DNA from: Lachnospiraceae bacterium
Lineage (GTDB): Bacteria > Bacillota > Clostridia > Lachnospirales > Lachnospiraceae
Assembly (NCBI GenBank): GCA_015057055.1
Contig: SVFE01000014.1
Coordinates: forward strand, 1-48,661
Direction: 5' to 3'
DNA: 48,661 nucleotides
Program-made: the position numbers and the translations under genes
Notes under the pieces: generated by a model
Told to the model about the DNA's origin: nothing
Database searches by the model: none
What the model saw: the letters and a program-made list of their open reading frames with translations, nothing else
Shown here: one piece after another, positions 19,037 through 26,985 of the stretch
How the letters are laid out: every line of letters begins with the position of its first letter
Position numbering within the stretch: position 1 is the stretch's first letter

Positions 19037-19567
19037 ATGCGTATGAAACAATTGGAAGATTATGTAGTAAGTATTCCGGATTTTCCGGAACCGGGAATTA
19101 TTTTCCGAGATGTAACCAGTGTTTTGCAGGATGCGGACGGATTAAAACTTGCCATTGATACCATGCAGGATGCGGTATCGGAATGGGATTTTGATGTTGT
19201 GGCAGGAGCGGAGTCCCGAGGATTTATTTTCGGAATGCCCATCGCATATAATAAACACAAACCCTTTGTTTTGATTCGTAAGAAAGGAAAACTGCCCCGG
19301 GAAACCGTGGAGAAGTCCTATGCCTTGGAGTACGGCACGGCTACGATTGAGATGCATAAAGACAGCATTAAGCCGGGGGATCGGGTGCTTTTGGTGGATG
19401 ATTTGATTGCTACCGGAGGAACCACAAAGGCGATGATTGAATTGGTGGAAGAACTCGGAGGCACCGTGGCAGGTGTTGTTGTGCTTATGGAATTGGCCGG
19501 TTTGAACGGCCGGGAAAAAATTTCGGGATATCCGCTAAAAGCGGCGATTACATACGAGGGGAAATAA
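19037..19567 (+). CDS. apt: Adenine phosphoribosyltransferase
   Basis: A 176-residue salvage enzyme making AMP from adenine and PRPP. The PRPP loop VLLVDDLIATGGTT is present, along with DFPEPGIIFRDVT near the N-terminus and ESRGFIFG. GAAAGAAGG precedes the ATG at 19037, and a second ATG two codons later is possible. It is 29 bases before relA, a pairing common in Firmicutes that places purine salvage beside the alarmone enzyme. Confidence 0.97.
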   Translation: MRMKQLEDYVVSIPDFPEPGIIFRDVTSVLQDADGLKLAIDTMQDAVSEWDFDVVAGAESRGFIFGMPIAYNKHKPFVLIRKKGKLPRETVEKSYALEYGTATIEMHKDSIKPGDRVLLVDDLIATGGTTKAMIELVEELGGTVAGVVVLMELAGLNGREKISGYPLKAAITYEGK

Positions 19568-19596
19568 AAAGACAGCAGAAACAGGAGTGACATTGT

Positions 19597-21876
19597 ATGG
19601 CGATAGATGTTGTCATTGATGATGGTAGAATAGAGAATATTGCAGAGTTTCAGTCCCCGGAAAAACTGTATGAGGAACTGATTTCCAGAGTGCGTCTGTA
19701 TCACCCTTCCGACGATATTTCTCTGATTGAAAAGGCCTATAATACAGCCAAAGATTTTCATAAAGAACAGGTGCGTAAATCCGGAGAACCTTACATCATT
19801 CATCCGCTTTGCGTGGCTATTATTTTGGCGGATATGGAGATGGATAAGGAAACCATTGCTGCCGGAATTCTTCATGATGTGGTGGAAGACACCATCATGA
19901 CCAATGAGGAGCTTCGGGCTGAGTTCGGAGCGGAAGTGGAACTTTTGGTTGACGGAGTTACCAAACTGGAAAAGTTGCAGTATTCTACGGATAAAATCGA
20001 AGTTCAGGCAGAAAATCTGCGTAAGATGTTCCTGGCTATGGCAAAGGATATCCGCGTAATTATGATTAAACTGGCAGACCGTTTGCATAATATGCGTACC
20101 TTAACCTACATGCGCCCGGAGAAGCAGCAGGAAAAAGCCCGGGAGACCATGGATATTTACGCGCCCATTGCCCAGAGACTCGGTATTTCCAAAATCAAGG
20201 TTGAACTGGATGACCTGGCGCTGAAGTATCTGGAGCCGGAAGTATACCGGGATCTTGTGGAGAAAATTGCCGTGCGGAAAAGCGTGCGGGAAAAGTATGT
20301 ACAGAGCATTGTGGATGAAGTCAGTGTGCATATCAAAAATGCCGGCATCAATGCCCAGATTGACGGGCGTGTAAAGCATTTCTTCAGTATCTACAAGAAA
20401 ATGAAGAACCAGAATAAGACCATTGACCAGATTTACGATTTGTTTGCTGTGCGTATTATTGTGGACAGCGTAAAAGACTGCTATGCAGCGCTTGGTGTGA
20501 TTCATGAAATGTATAAGCCCATTCCGGGGCGATTTAAAGATTACATTGCCGTACCCAAGGACAATATGTATCAGTCCTTGCATACGACATTGATTGGCTC
20601 TACCGGTACGCCCTTTGAAATCCAGATTCGTACTTATGAAATGCATAAGACAGCGGAGTACGGTATTGCCGCCCATTGGAAATACAAAGAAGCTTCCGAC
20701 GGAAAGAAGCCGGAGGCACAGGAAGAAGAGAAGCTTTCCTGGCTGCGCCAGATTTTGGAATGGCAGAAGGATATGTCGGATAACAAGGAATTTATGAATC
20801 TCTTAAAAGGCGATTTGGATTTGTTCTCCGATAAGGTATATTGTTTCACTCCCACAGGCGATGTAAAGAACCTTCCGGTGGGAAGTACGCCCATTGATTT
20901 TGCCTACAGCATTCATTCGGCGGTAGGAAACAAGATGATTGGCGCCAGAGTAAACGGAAAACTGGTAACCATTAACTATGAAATCAAGAACGGGGACTGC
21001 ATTGAGATACTGACGTCACAGAATTCCAGAGGCCCCAGCCGGGATTGGCTCAGCGTGGTGAAGAGTACCCAGGCCAAGAATAAGATTTCCCAATGGTTCA
21101 AGAACGAATTTAAGGAAGAAAACATTGTCAAAGGAAAAGAACTTTTGGCAAATTATTGTAAGGCGAAAGCCATTGCCCTTTCGGAGTTGATGAAGCCGGA
21201 GTATATGGACGTAGTGGTACAAAAATACGGTTTCCACAATTGGGATGCGGTTATGGCGGCGATTGGTCACGGCGCTCTGAAAGAGGGACAGGTGATCAAT
21301 AAAATGCTGGAAAAAGCGGAGCGTGTTCGGAAAGAAACCATTACGGATGAACAGGTTCTGGAGGAAATCAACGAAGCCGGTGAAAAGCACATGCTTCCGG
21401 CAGGAAAAGGCAAAGGCGGTATTTTGGTCCGGGGCATGAATGATTTGGCAGTCCGTTTCCCGAAATGTTGTAATCCTCTTCCCGGCGATGAAATTGTAGG
21501 TTTCGTAACCAGAGGCCGTGGTGTTTCCATTCATCGTACGGATTGTGTGAATGTGTTGCAACTTCCGGAAGATGAGAGGGCCCGCCTGATTGAAGCAGAG
21601 TGGGAACTGGGAGCAGACGGCGAAGTCGGCGGAAAATATATGGTGGGAATTACCATCTATGCCAACAACCGCAGCGGTTTGCTTGCGGATATTTCCAAGA
21701 TTATGACGGATAACAATATTGATATTATGGCTATGCACAGTAAGGCCAGCAAGCAGGGTGTTGCGACTACCACAATGTCTTTTGAGGTTTCTTCCCGTGA
21801 AGAACTGAACCGGATTGCCGAGAAGATTAAGCAGGTTCCCAGCGTATTGGATGTGGACCGGCAGGCGAACGGATAG
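19597..21876 (+). CDS. relA: Bifunctional (p)ppGpp synthetase/hydrolase
   Basis: A 759-residue long RelA/SpoT homologue. Residues about 45-200 form the HD hydrolase domain, with an intact HDVVEDT, so it should both make and degrade ppGpp. The synthetase domain follows (DLFAVRIIVDSVKDCYAALG), then TGS (VYCFTPTGDVKNLP, about 400-460) and a C-terminal ACT domain (LLADISKIMTDNNIDIMAM). Length is typical of the Firmicutes Rel enzyme. A GGAG site lies before the ATG. It is the main stringent-response enzyme of the cell. Confidence 0.97.
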   Translation: MAIDVVIDDGRIENIAEFQSPEKLYEELISRVRLYHPSDDISLIEKAYNTAKDFHKEQVRKSGEPYIIHPLCVAIILADMEMDKETIAAGILHDVVEDTIMTNEELRAEFGAEVELLVDGVTKLEKLQYSTDKIEVQAENLRKMFLAMAKDIRVIMIKLADRLHNMRTLTYMRPEKQQEKARETMDIYAPIAQRLGISKIKVELDDLALKYLEPEVYRDLVEKIAVRKSVREKYVQSIVDEVSVHIKNAGINAQIDGRVKHFFSIYKKMKNQNKTIDQIYDLFAVRIIVDSVKDCYAALGVIHEMYKPIPGRFKDYIAVPKDNMYQSLHTTLIGSTGTPFEIQIRTYEMHKTAEYGIAAHWKYKEASDGKKPEAQEEEKLSWLRQILEWQKDMSDNKEFMNLLKGDLDLFSDKVYCFTPTGDVKNLPVGSTPIDFAYSIHSAVGNKMIGARVNGKLVTINYEIKNGDCIEILTSQNSRGPSRDWLSVVKSTQAKNKISQWFKNEFKEENIVKGKELLANYCKAKAIALSELMKPEYMDVVVQKYGFHNWDAVMAAIGHGALKEGQVINKMLEKAERVRKETITDEQVLEEINEAGEKHMLPAGKGKGGILVRGMNDLAVRFPKCCNPLPGDEIVGFVTRGRGVSIHRTDCVNVLQLPEDERARLIEAEWELGADGEVGGKYMVGITIYANNRSGLLADISKIMTDNNIDIMAMHSKASKQGVATTTMSFEVSSREELNRIAEKIKQVPSVLDVDRQANG

Positions 21877-21915
21877 GCATTTAGCATTTTAATTTTAGAA
21901 AGGCAGCTACGAACT

Positions 21916-22545
21916 ATGGCAAAATTAAAAATCGGCAGAATTATGCTGGGAATGTGTCAGACCAACTGTTACTTTTTGTACCGGGAGGGAGAGACCAAGG
22001 TGATTTTCATTGACCCGGCAGACCAGGGAAAATACATTTATGACAAGCTTGCGGAAAAGGGGTTTTCCGTAGAGGCTATATTGCTGACCCACGGTCACTT
22101 TGACCATATCCTGGGGGCAAAGGCTTTAAGAGAATTGTCCGGAGCAAAGATTTATGCTACGGAAGCGGACAAGGTGCTTTTGCAGGACCCGTATGTGAAT
22201 GTGTCGGCGCAGTGGGCAAAGCCCTACACGATGGAGGCGGACGAATATATCAGAGACGGACAGGTCCTTACCTTTGGGGACATTTCCTGTAAGGTGCTGG
22301 TAACGCCGGGACATACCATCGGAAGCTGCTGCTTTTATTTTGAGGAAGACGGTATCCTGATAAGCGGGGATACGCTGTTTCAGGAATCGGTGGGAAGGAC
22401 GGATTTACCCACCGGCAGCATGAGCAAACTGGTGCGTTCCCTGCAGGAAAAGCTTTTTGTATTACCGGAAGAAACAGCCGTTTATCCCGGACACGGAAAT
22501 CCAACTTCGATAGGATATGAAAAGAAATATAACCCGTATGCATAG
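21916..22545 (+). CDS. Metallo-beta-lactamase-fold hydrolase (glyoxalase II-like)
   Basis: A 209-residue protein of the YqgX/glyoxalase-II-like group. The metal motif THGHFDH is at about residues 58-64, and further ligands are in TPGHTIGS and SGDTLF, ending in YPGHGNPT. Family members hydrolyse thioesters such as lactoyl-glutathione or bacillithiol conjugates, but the substrate here is unknown. It lies 39 bases after relA in the usual Firmicutes neighbourhood leading to hemZ and hisS, although the dtd gene often found there is absent. Confidence 0.9.
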   Translation: MAKLKIGRIMLGMCQTNCYFLYREGETKVIFIDPADQGKYIYDKLAEKGFSVEAILLTHGHFDHILGAKALRELSGAKIYATEADKVLLQDPYVNVSAQWAKPYTMEADEYIRDGQVLTFGDISCKVLVTPGHTIGSCCFYFEEDGILISGDTLFQESVGRTDLPTGSMSKLVRSLQEKLFVLPEETAVYPGHGNPTSIGYEKKYNPYA

Positions 22546-22575
22546 TTTCTATGCCACGGGTATTCTTTTGTTTTA
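22533..22575 (+). terminator. Weak terminator-like hairpin
   Basis: An imperfect stem (22533-22545 with 22548-22560, one bulge) overlaps the stop codon of the hydrolase gene. A T-rich stretch follows. It could partly end the apt-relA transcript. Confidence 0.45.
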
Positions 22576-22634
22576 CGGACAGGGTGGTCTCTGATAACGA
22601 GCGGAAACAGAATGAAAACAGAAGCGGTAGAACG

Positions 22635-22699
22635 GGGAAGAAGAACAGGGAAAAAGAACAGGGAAAAAGAACAGAGAAAAAGAACAAGGAAAAAGAGCA
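22635..22699 (+). repeat. Five tandem 13-base repeats
   Basis: Five adjacent copies of a 13-base purine-rich unit, consensus GGGAAAAAGAACA. The copies start at 22635, 22648, 22661, 22674 and 22687. Copies 2 and 3 are identical, and the others differ at one to three bases. Because 13 is not a multiple of three, the repeat changes reading frame from copy to copy, so it is not a protein repeat. It ends 2 bases before the likely start of the acetyltransferase gene and may supply its ribosome site. Confidence 0.9.
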
Positions 22700-22701
22700 G
22701 G

Positions 22702-23784
22702 ATGGAAAAGATGGAAAAAGAAAATTTTGATTTAGAGCGGGTAATCATTCGCCCTATGAATCCGGGGGAAGAAAAAACAATCGCCAAAATCGGCCGAAGT
22801 GCCTTTGGGTTTTTCGAAGCACTGTTTGTATCGGTACCAAGGCATGCTATGGTGGCAGATTACGAAGGTAACATTGCCGGCGGTATTCTATATAAACCCA
22901 TGAACCTTCCCGGCGGGAAGAAAGTATTGTATATGGACATCGGTTTTGTTCATCCGGATTATCAGGGGATGGGCGTAGGGAAAAAACTTTATTCCGAAAC
23001 CTTCCGGATGCTCTGGGAGACGGATTGTGATTATATGACAGCGCTGGTAAAGGATGATAATATCGGCTCTTACAAGCCGCTTTTGCAAAACGGATACCGC
23101 AGGGTAAGCTGCAAGGAAGTTTTGAAAAAGTTTGGTTTTCTGGGATTTTTTAAGCAGTATCTTGGGACGGTGTGGTTCCTGGCCGGCGGTATGGATTTTT
23201 ATATGGCTGAGCGGAAAAAGGAAAAACAGGAGGAGAAGCGGTTCCCGATTTTGTGTTATTTTTTGTCGAACCTTTTGTTGCTCCTTCCCATGTTTGGAAT
23301 GTTATTGCTGGAAAATAATAACCCCGAGAAGGTTTGTTTTATGTTTTTGGCCTTTGCTACCATTCTTTTTGCTTTGTTTGCAACCCGTTCTTTGGGGGCT
23401 CTGATAGCGAAAAGAAAGTGGAAATTCAGGTTCAATAACGGTGGTGCACTTTTGACCCTTCTTCTCGGATTGGGGAACAGTCTTTTTCCCATGAATGGAA
23501 ACTGGTATTTGGAAGATTATGAAAACAGCGAAAAAGACAGAAAAAGTATGGCATGTACGGAACTGGTAAGGTGGTTTGTTTTTCTTTTTCTTCCGTTAGC
23601 GCAGCTGGGCGGAACCGTTTACGGAAAAAGTCTTGCGCAGTTGGCACAGGTATTTATGGTATATAGTCTGATTCCGATTTACCCCTTCGAGCATTTGGGT
23701 GCGGGACGTATTTACCGTTACAATAAATGGCTTTGGCTTATTACCACGGTGATAACCATAGCAGTTTTATATTTTTATTCATAG
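22702..23784 (+). CDS. GNAT acetyltransferase fused to a membrane domain
   Basis: A 360-residue protein. Residues 10-150 are a GNAT acetyltransferase domain, with the acetyl-CoA loop HPDYQGMGVGKKLY and a C-terminal NGYRRV. Residues 175-360 form about five membrane helices. The membrane part resembles a site-2-protease (M50) scaffold without catalytic residues: RSLGALIAKRKWKF falls where HExxH should be, and IPIYPFEHLGAGRIYRYNK where the second motif should be. That reading is inference. The open frame starts at 22612, but its first 30 residues are translated tandem repeat, so I prefer the ATG at 22702 (22711 is also possible). The next gene, hemZ, follows after 15 bases. Confidence 0.78.
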   Translation: MEKMEKENFDLERVIIRPMNPGEEKTIAKIGRSAFGFFEALFVSVPRHAMVADYEGNIAGGILYKPMNLPGGKKVLYMDIGFVHPDYQGMGVGKKLYSETFRMLWETDCDYMTALVKDDNIGSYKPLLQNGYRRVSCKEVLKKFGFLGFFKQYLGTVWFLAGGMDFYMAERKKEKQEEKRFPILCYFLSNLLLLLPMFGMLLLENNNPEKVCFMFLAFATILFALFATRSLGALIAKRKWKFRFNNGGALLTLLLGLGNSLFPMNGNWYLEDYENSEKDRKSMACTELVRWFVFLFLPLAQLGGTVYGKSLAQLAQVFMVYSLIPIYPFEHLGAGRIYRYNKWLWLITTVITIAVLYFYS

Positions 23785-23799
23785 ACAGCGGAGGAAACG

Positions 23800-25317
23800 A
23801 TGATTACATTAAGCATTAGTAAGCCGGAATACCAATATGATATTTATACTCTGGTGAAATCCTTTTGGCCGGGGGAGGAGATTTTACAAAATCCGGAGCC
23901 TTCTATGGAAAAAAAGGATTTCCTTTCCGTGAATATAAATGGGAGCGAAGTGGACATCTGCATCGTTTCGGGAGAAATTTTTGCTGCAGATGCAGAGCAG
24001 AAAGCCTTTTGCGGAGTCGAATCCGGAAAAGAGTGGGGCGAAGATGGTGAAAGAGAAACGACAGATGTCATCAATAAAAAGTCTCTCAAGAAAGTTTTTT
24101 ATGATTTTTTATGTGAATATACCGGAAAGACGCTTCCCTGGGGGAATCTTACGGGAATTCGTCCCACGAAGCTGATTCTTGGCATGATGAAGGAAGAGGC
24201 CGCGGCTACCGGCGAGGAAATCGGCAGTGATAAGGTGGCGCTTTCCGTAAAGGAAAAGCTCTTCGATATGCACCGGGTAGGGGAGGAAAAGGCTTCCCTT
24301 GGCATGGAGATTGCCCTTCGGGAAGAAGGCATCATGCAGATGCTCTCCGGGACGGATGGTTACAGCATTTACATTGGCATTCCCTTTTGCCCTTCGACCT
24401 GTCTGTATTGTTCCTTTACCTCCAATCCGATTTTTAAGTGGAAGGATAAAATGCCGGAGTACCTTGCCTGCCTGAAAAAGGAACTGGCAGTTACCATGGA
24501 GCTGATGGGAGGAAAAATGCCGGATACCGTATATATCGGCGGCGGCACCCCCACAACGCTTTCGGCTAAGGAACTGGAGATTTTGCTGGGAGACATTGCG
24601 GAGCAGATTGATTTTTCCGCGGTGAAAGAGTTTACGGTGGAAGCCGGCCGGGCCGACAGTATCACTATGGATAAGTTAAAGGTGATGCGGGAGTTTCCGG
24701 TGAGCCGTATTTCGGTAAATCCCCAGACCATGAAGGAGGAAACCCTTCGGGTTATCGGGCGAAACCATACGGTGGAGGATGTCAAACGTGCGTATGCCAT
24801 GGCCAGGGAGGCCGGTTTTGACAATATCAATATGGATACGATTTTGGGACTTCCCGGCGAAACGGTGGAGGATGTGACCCATACGTTTTCGGAAATTACA
24901 AAGCTGGCGCCGGAAAGCTTGACGGTACATTCCTTGGCGATTAAGCGGGCCTCAAAGTTAAAGCAGTGGTTGGAAACCCATGAAGGGTATGAGTGCATGG
25001 AACATGAAAAAGCCATGGAAATCGCGGCATTGGCGGCAAAGAACATGGGGATGGAGCCGTATTATTTGTACCGGCAAAAAAATATGGCCGGCAATTTGGA
25101 AAATACCGGTTATGCAAAGCCCGGGAAATACGGACTATACAACATTCTCATCATGGAAGAGGTGCAGTCCATCGTTGCACTGGGAGCCGGCAGCGTCAGC
25201 AAGCGGGTATTTGGAGACGGTCGGATTGAACGATGCGACAATGTAAAAGACGTGGCACTCTACATGGAGAAACTGGATGAGATGCTGGAGCGGAAGCGGG
25301 CGCTGTTTGGAGTTTAG
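23800..25317 (+). CDS. hemZ: HemZ-type radical SAM protein (coproporphyrinogen dehydrogenase-like)
   Basis: A 505-residue radical SAM enzyme. The iron-sulfur motif is CPSTCLYC (C197, C201, C204), preceded by YIGIPF and followed by YIGGGTPTTLS. The 190-residue N-terminal extension is characteristic of HemZ rather than HemN or HemW. HemZ is named for oxygen-independent coproporphyrinogen oxidation, but its enzymatic role is less firmly established than that of HemN. No other heme-synthesis genes are in the window. It is the last main gene before the repeat region. Confidence 0.9.
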   Translation: MITLSISKPEYQYDIYTLVKSFWPGEEILQNPEPSMEKKDFLSVNINGSEVDICIVSGEIFAADAEQKAFCGVESGKEWGEDGERETTDVINKKSLKKVFYDFLCEYTGKTLPWGNLTGIRPTKLILGMMKEEAAATGEEIGSDKVALSVKEKLFDMHRVGEEKASLGMEIALREEGIMQMLSGTDGYSIYIGIPFCPSTCLYCSFTSNPIFKWKDKMPEYLACLKKELAVTMELMGGKMPDTVYIGGGTPTTLSAKELEILLGDIAEQIDFSAVKEFTVEAGRADSITMDKLKVMREFPVSRISVNPQTMKEETLRVIGRNHTVEDVKRAYAMAREAGFDNINMDTILGLPGETVEDVTHTFSEITKLAPESLTVHSLAIKRASKLKQWLETHEGYECMEHEKAMEIAALAAKNMGMEPYYLYRQKNMAGNLENTGYAKPGKYGLYNILIMEEVQSIVALGAGSVSKRVFGDGRIERCDNVKDVALYMEKLDEMLERKRALFGV

Positions 25318-25371
25318 GACGCGGCGGCGAAGGATTTAGAATGGTGCAACGCCCTGCGGAAAGGAAATGAT

Positions 25372-25548
25372 ATGAACGAAATGGTTCCAATCGGTTATGC
25401 AAAGACAAGTATGGGAAGATTTCTGGCAGGGGCAATCGCCGTCGGGGCGCTATTGCTTACGGTTCTCTTTGTCAAAAGCGGAGCGGATTTCATAGTCCCG
25501 TTACCGGTTGATTCAGAGGTGGTATTACCTACTGGCACTTCAGTGTGA
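25372..25548 (+). CDS. Small single-pass membrane peptide
   Basis: A 58-residue open frame that I do not recognise. It has a good ribosome site (AAAGGAAA, 7 bases before the ATG) and one clear membrane helix at about residues 17-34 (FLAGAIAVGALLLTVLFV) after a short N-terminal segment. The C-terminal 18 residues include VPLPVDSEVVLPTGTSV. The last eight codons run into the first box of the repeat array, so the present C-terminus may be a by-product of array insertion. Its 54-base distance from hemZ is compatible with co-transcription. Confidence 0.5.
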   Translation: MNEMVPIGYAKTSMGRFLAGAIAVGALLLTVLFVKSGADFIVPLPVDSEVVLPTGTSV

Positions 25549-25753
25549 GTTGCGGGTGGGTAAAATATAATCGTTTTTGCGATAGTTTACCTACTGAGGA
25601 AACATGAAAATTGCGGTAATAGGTAAAATCTTGCATTTGGCGATTGCTTTTTACCTGCTGTGAGAGATGATTTGCGTGTGAATGGGTAAAGTCTTCCGGA
25701 AGTGTGCGGAGATTACCTATTGTTGGAGCCGGCTTGAAGTGCCGGTTGGTAAA
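25525..25753 (+). repeat. Array of eight alternating TAGGTAAA boxes (hairpin array, 63-base period)
   Basis: Eight copies of a TAGGTAAA-like box occur in strictly alternating orientation. TTACCT lies at 25525, 25587, 25651 and 25713. The reverse form RGGTAAA (the last copy TGGTAAA) lies at 25558, 25621, 25684 and 25747, spaced exactly 63 bases each time. Neighbouring boxes can pair, giving hairpins at 25558-25592, 25621-25656 and 25684-25718. The inner stems differ in sequence but still pair, for example TCTTCCG with CGGAGA in the third. Segments between hairpins are 27-28 bases and share a 5' RYTG and mostly an internal TTGCG. No protein frame is preserved. The function is unknown. Confidence 0.8.
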
Positions 25754-25797
25754 GCGGGGGAAAGTACAAAACATTTCAGCCTGTTACAGGAAATTGG

Positions 25798-25857
25798 AAA
25801 ACACTTCGCATTTATGGGGCATGATAGTTCCTCATAAGTGTGAGGTGTTTTTGTTTT
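25798..25857 (+). terminator. Long wobble-paired hairpin, likely terminator
   Basis: Bases around 25798-25819 pair with 25830-25852 over roughly 20 positions, with about four G-T pairs and no true mismatch. The stem is followed by a T-rich run. It would end transcripts coming from hemZ or through the box array. The gene-free stretch 25549-26053 holds only the array, this hairpin, the inverted repeat at 25854-25900 and the leader of the next gene. Confidence 0.65.
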
Positions 25858-25900
25858 AACGAAATGAGACATTAGCCCCATGCCTCTCCTGTCGTTAAAA
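25854..25900. other. Inverted repeat, 9-base arms
   Basis: TTTTAACGA (25854-25862) is the exact reverse complement of TCGTTAAAA (25892-25900), with 29 bases between. It follows the long hairpin directly. It could be a regulator site or part of a larger transcript structure. Confidence 0.5.
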
Positions 25901-26053
25901 AAGTAATCATAAACTAAAAATTTTGTCGCAGTTATGATATGATTAGAGTAGTGAAAAAGATAAGCGAATACAACACATACGGCAAATCCGGTGGGCAGAG
26001 CCAATATGGAACGGATGATAGAACGTTATTGGCCTTAAACAGGAGGGAAAGAT

Positions 26054-26905
26054 ATGGGAAGAGAAGAAAATGTAAAAGTATTTCAGGATACGGAGCGGCT
26101 GGTAAAGGAGCGCAAAGCCCTCTCGGAGGCGGTGAAGTATTCCACGAAGAATCAGATTTTGATTCCGGAATATATGCAGGTGGCGGATATGATGCCGGAC
26201 CGGGGCGAACGGAGCCGTGTTGACGGCCAGGCGGGGGAAATTGTGGTTTCCAAGAAGCGTACCTATGAAGCGGCAGCAGCGTATAAGGGAAAAAAGGTGT
26301 GCGTGCACAATTTTGCATCGGCCACTAACCCGGGAGGCGGCGTTACAAAGGGGAGCTCCGCCCAAGAAGAATGCCTTTGCCGGTGCTCGACCTTATATTT
26401 CAACTTGAATACGTCGGATATGTGGGGCGGTTTTTATGCTCCCCACAGAAGTGCACAGGATCCGGTTCATAACGACGATTGCATCTATACGCCGGAGGTC
26501 GTGGTTTTTAAGACGGATACCGATTGCCCGAAACTGATGCCGGAAGAAGAGTGGTACAAGGTAAATGTAGTTACCTGCGCCGCGCCGAATTTAAGACTGA
26601 TGCCGAGCAACGGGATGAACAGCGGAGACGGAATGACGAGAGCAAAATTATCGGAGGAAGAGTTGTATCACTTGCATGTGAAGCGGTTGTCCAGAATTAT
26701 GGAAGTGGCGGTGGCCGGCGGCAATGAGGTGATGATTCTCGGAGCCTTTGGTTGCGGCGCTTTTGAAAATAATCCGGAGGTTGTGGCTAAGGCATCCAAG
26801 GCGGTGGCAGAAAAATATCGCAGCTGTTTTGCCGTGATTGAGTTTGCGATATATTGTTCCCCGCGGGATGAGCAAAATTATAAGATTTTCAGCAGAGTCA
26901 TCTGA
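26054..26905 (+). CDS. PARG-like macrodomain protein (TIGR02452 type)
   Basis: A 283-residue protein of the microbial poly(ADP-ribose) glycohydrolase-like family. The catalytic signature GGG-x7-QEE is exact: G94-G96 after NP, then Q104-E105-E106, with the two glutamates that cleave the ribosyl bond. The N-terminal helical domain begins RLVKERKALSEAVKYST, and the C-terminal half has VMILGAFGCGAFENNP, typical of macrodomain loops. The likely role is removal of ADP-ribose from proteins or nucleic acids, or processing of free ADP-ribose derivatives. AGGAGGG lies before the ATG. No ADP-ribosyltransferase is nearby. Two overlapping TATGAT boxes at 25933-25943 may mark a promoter, but the -35 is poor. 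Confidence 0.88.
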   Translation: MGREENVKVFQDTERLVKERKALSEAVKYSTKNQILIPEYMQVADMMPDRGERSRVDGQAGEIVVSKKRTYEAAAAYKGKKVCVHNFASATNPGGGVTKGSSAQEECLCRCSTLYFNLNTSDMWGGFYAPHRSAQDPVHNDDCIYTPEVVVFKTDTDCPKLMPEEEWYKVNVVTCAAPNLRLMPSNGMNSGDGMTRAKLSEEELYHLHVKRLSRIMEVAVAGGNEVMILGAFGCGAFENNPEVVAKASKAVAEKYRSCFAVIEFAIYCSPRDEQNYKIFSRVI

Positions 26906-26912
26906 CCGAATC

Positions 26913-26941
26913 TTGATTTATGTCACGGCAAAAAGTATAAT
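26913..26941 (+). promoter_or_regulatory. Promoter of the HD-GYP gene
   Basis: TTGATT (26913-26918) and TATAAT (26936-26941) are separated by 17 bases, 45 bases before the GTG start. Confidence 0.7.
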
Positions 26942-26985
26942 ATTTGGTAATTTGAAACAGATTTGATACAAAGGAGACAGAGCCG

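Noticed and set aside
25525-25753. CRISPR array
   Set aside because: The repeated parts are only 6-8 conserved bases in alternating orientation, the hairpins differ from one another in sequence, and no cas gene is nearby.
25529-25774. Minus-strand open frame of 81 codons through the box array
   Set aside because: The AGGTAA boxes fall in different frames relative to this reading, so protein sequence is not what is conserved. There is no ribosome site, and the frame runs into a stop inside the first box.
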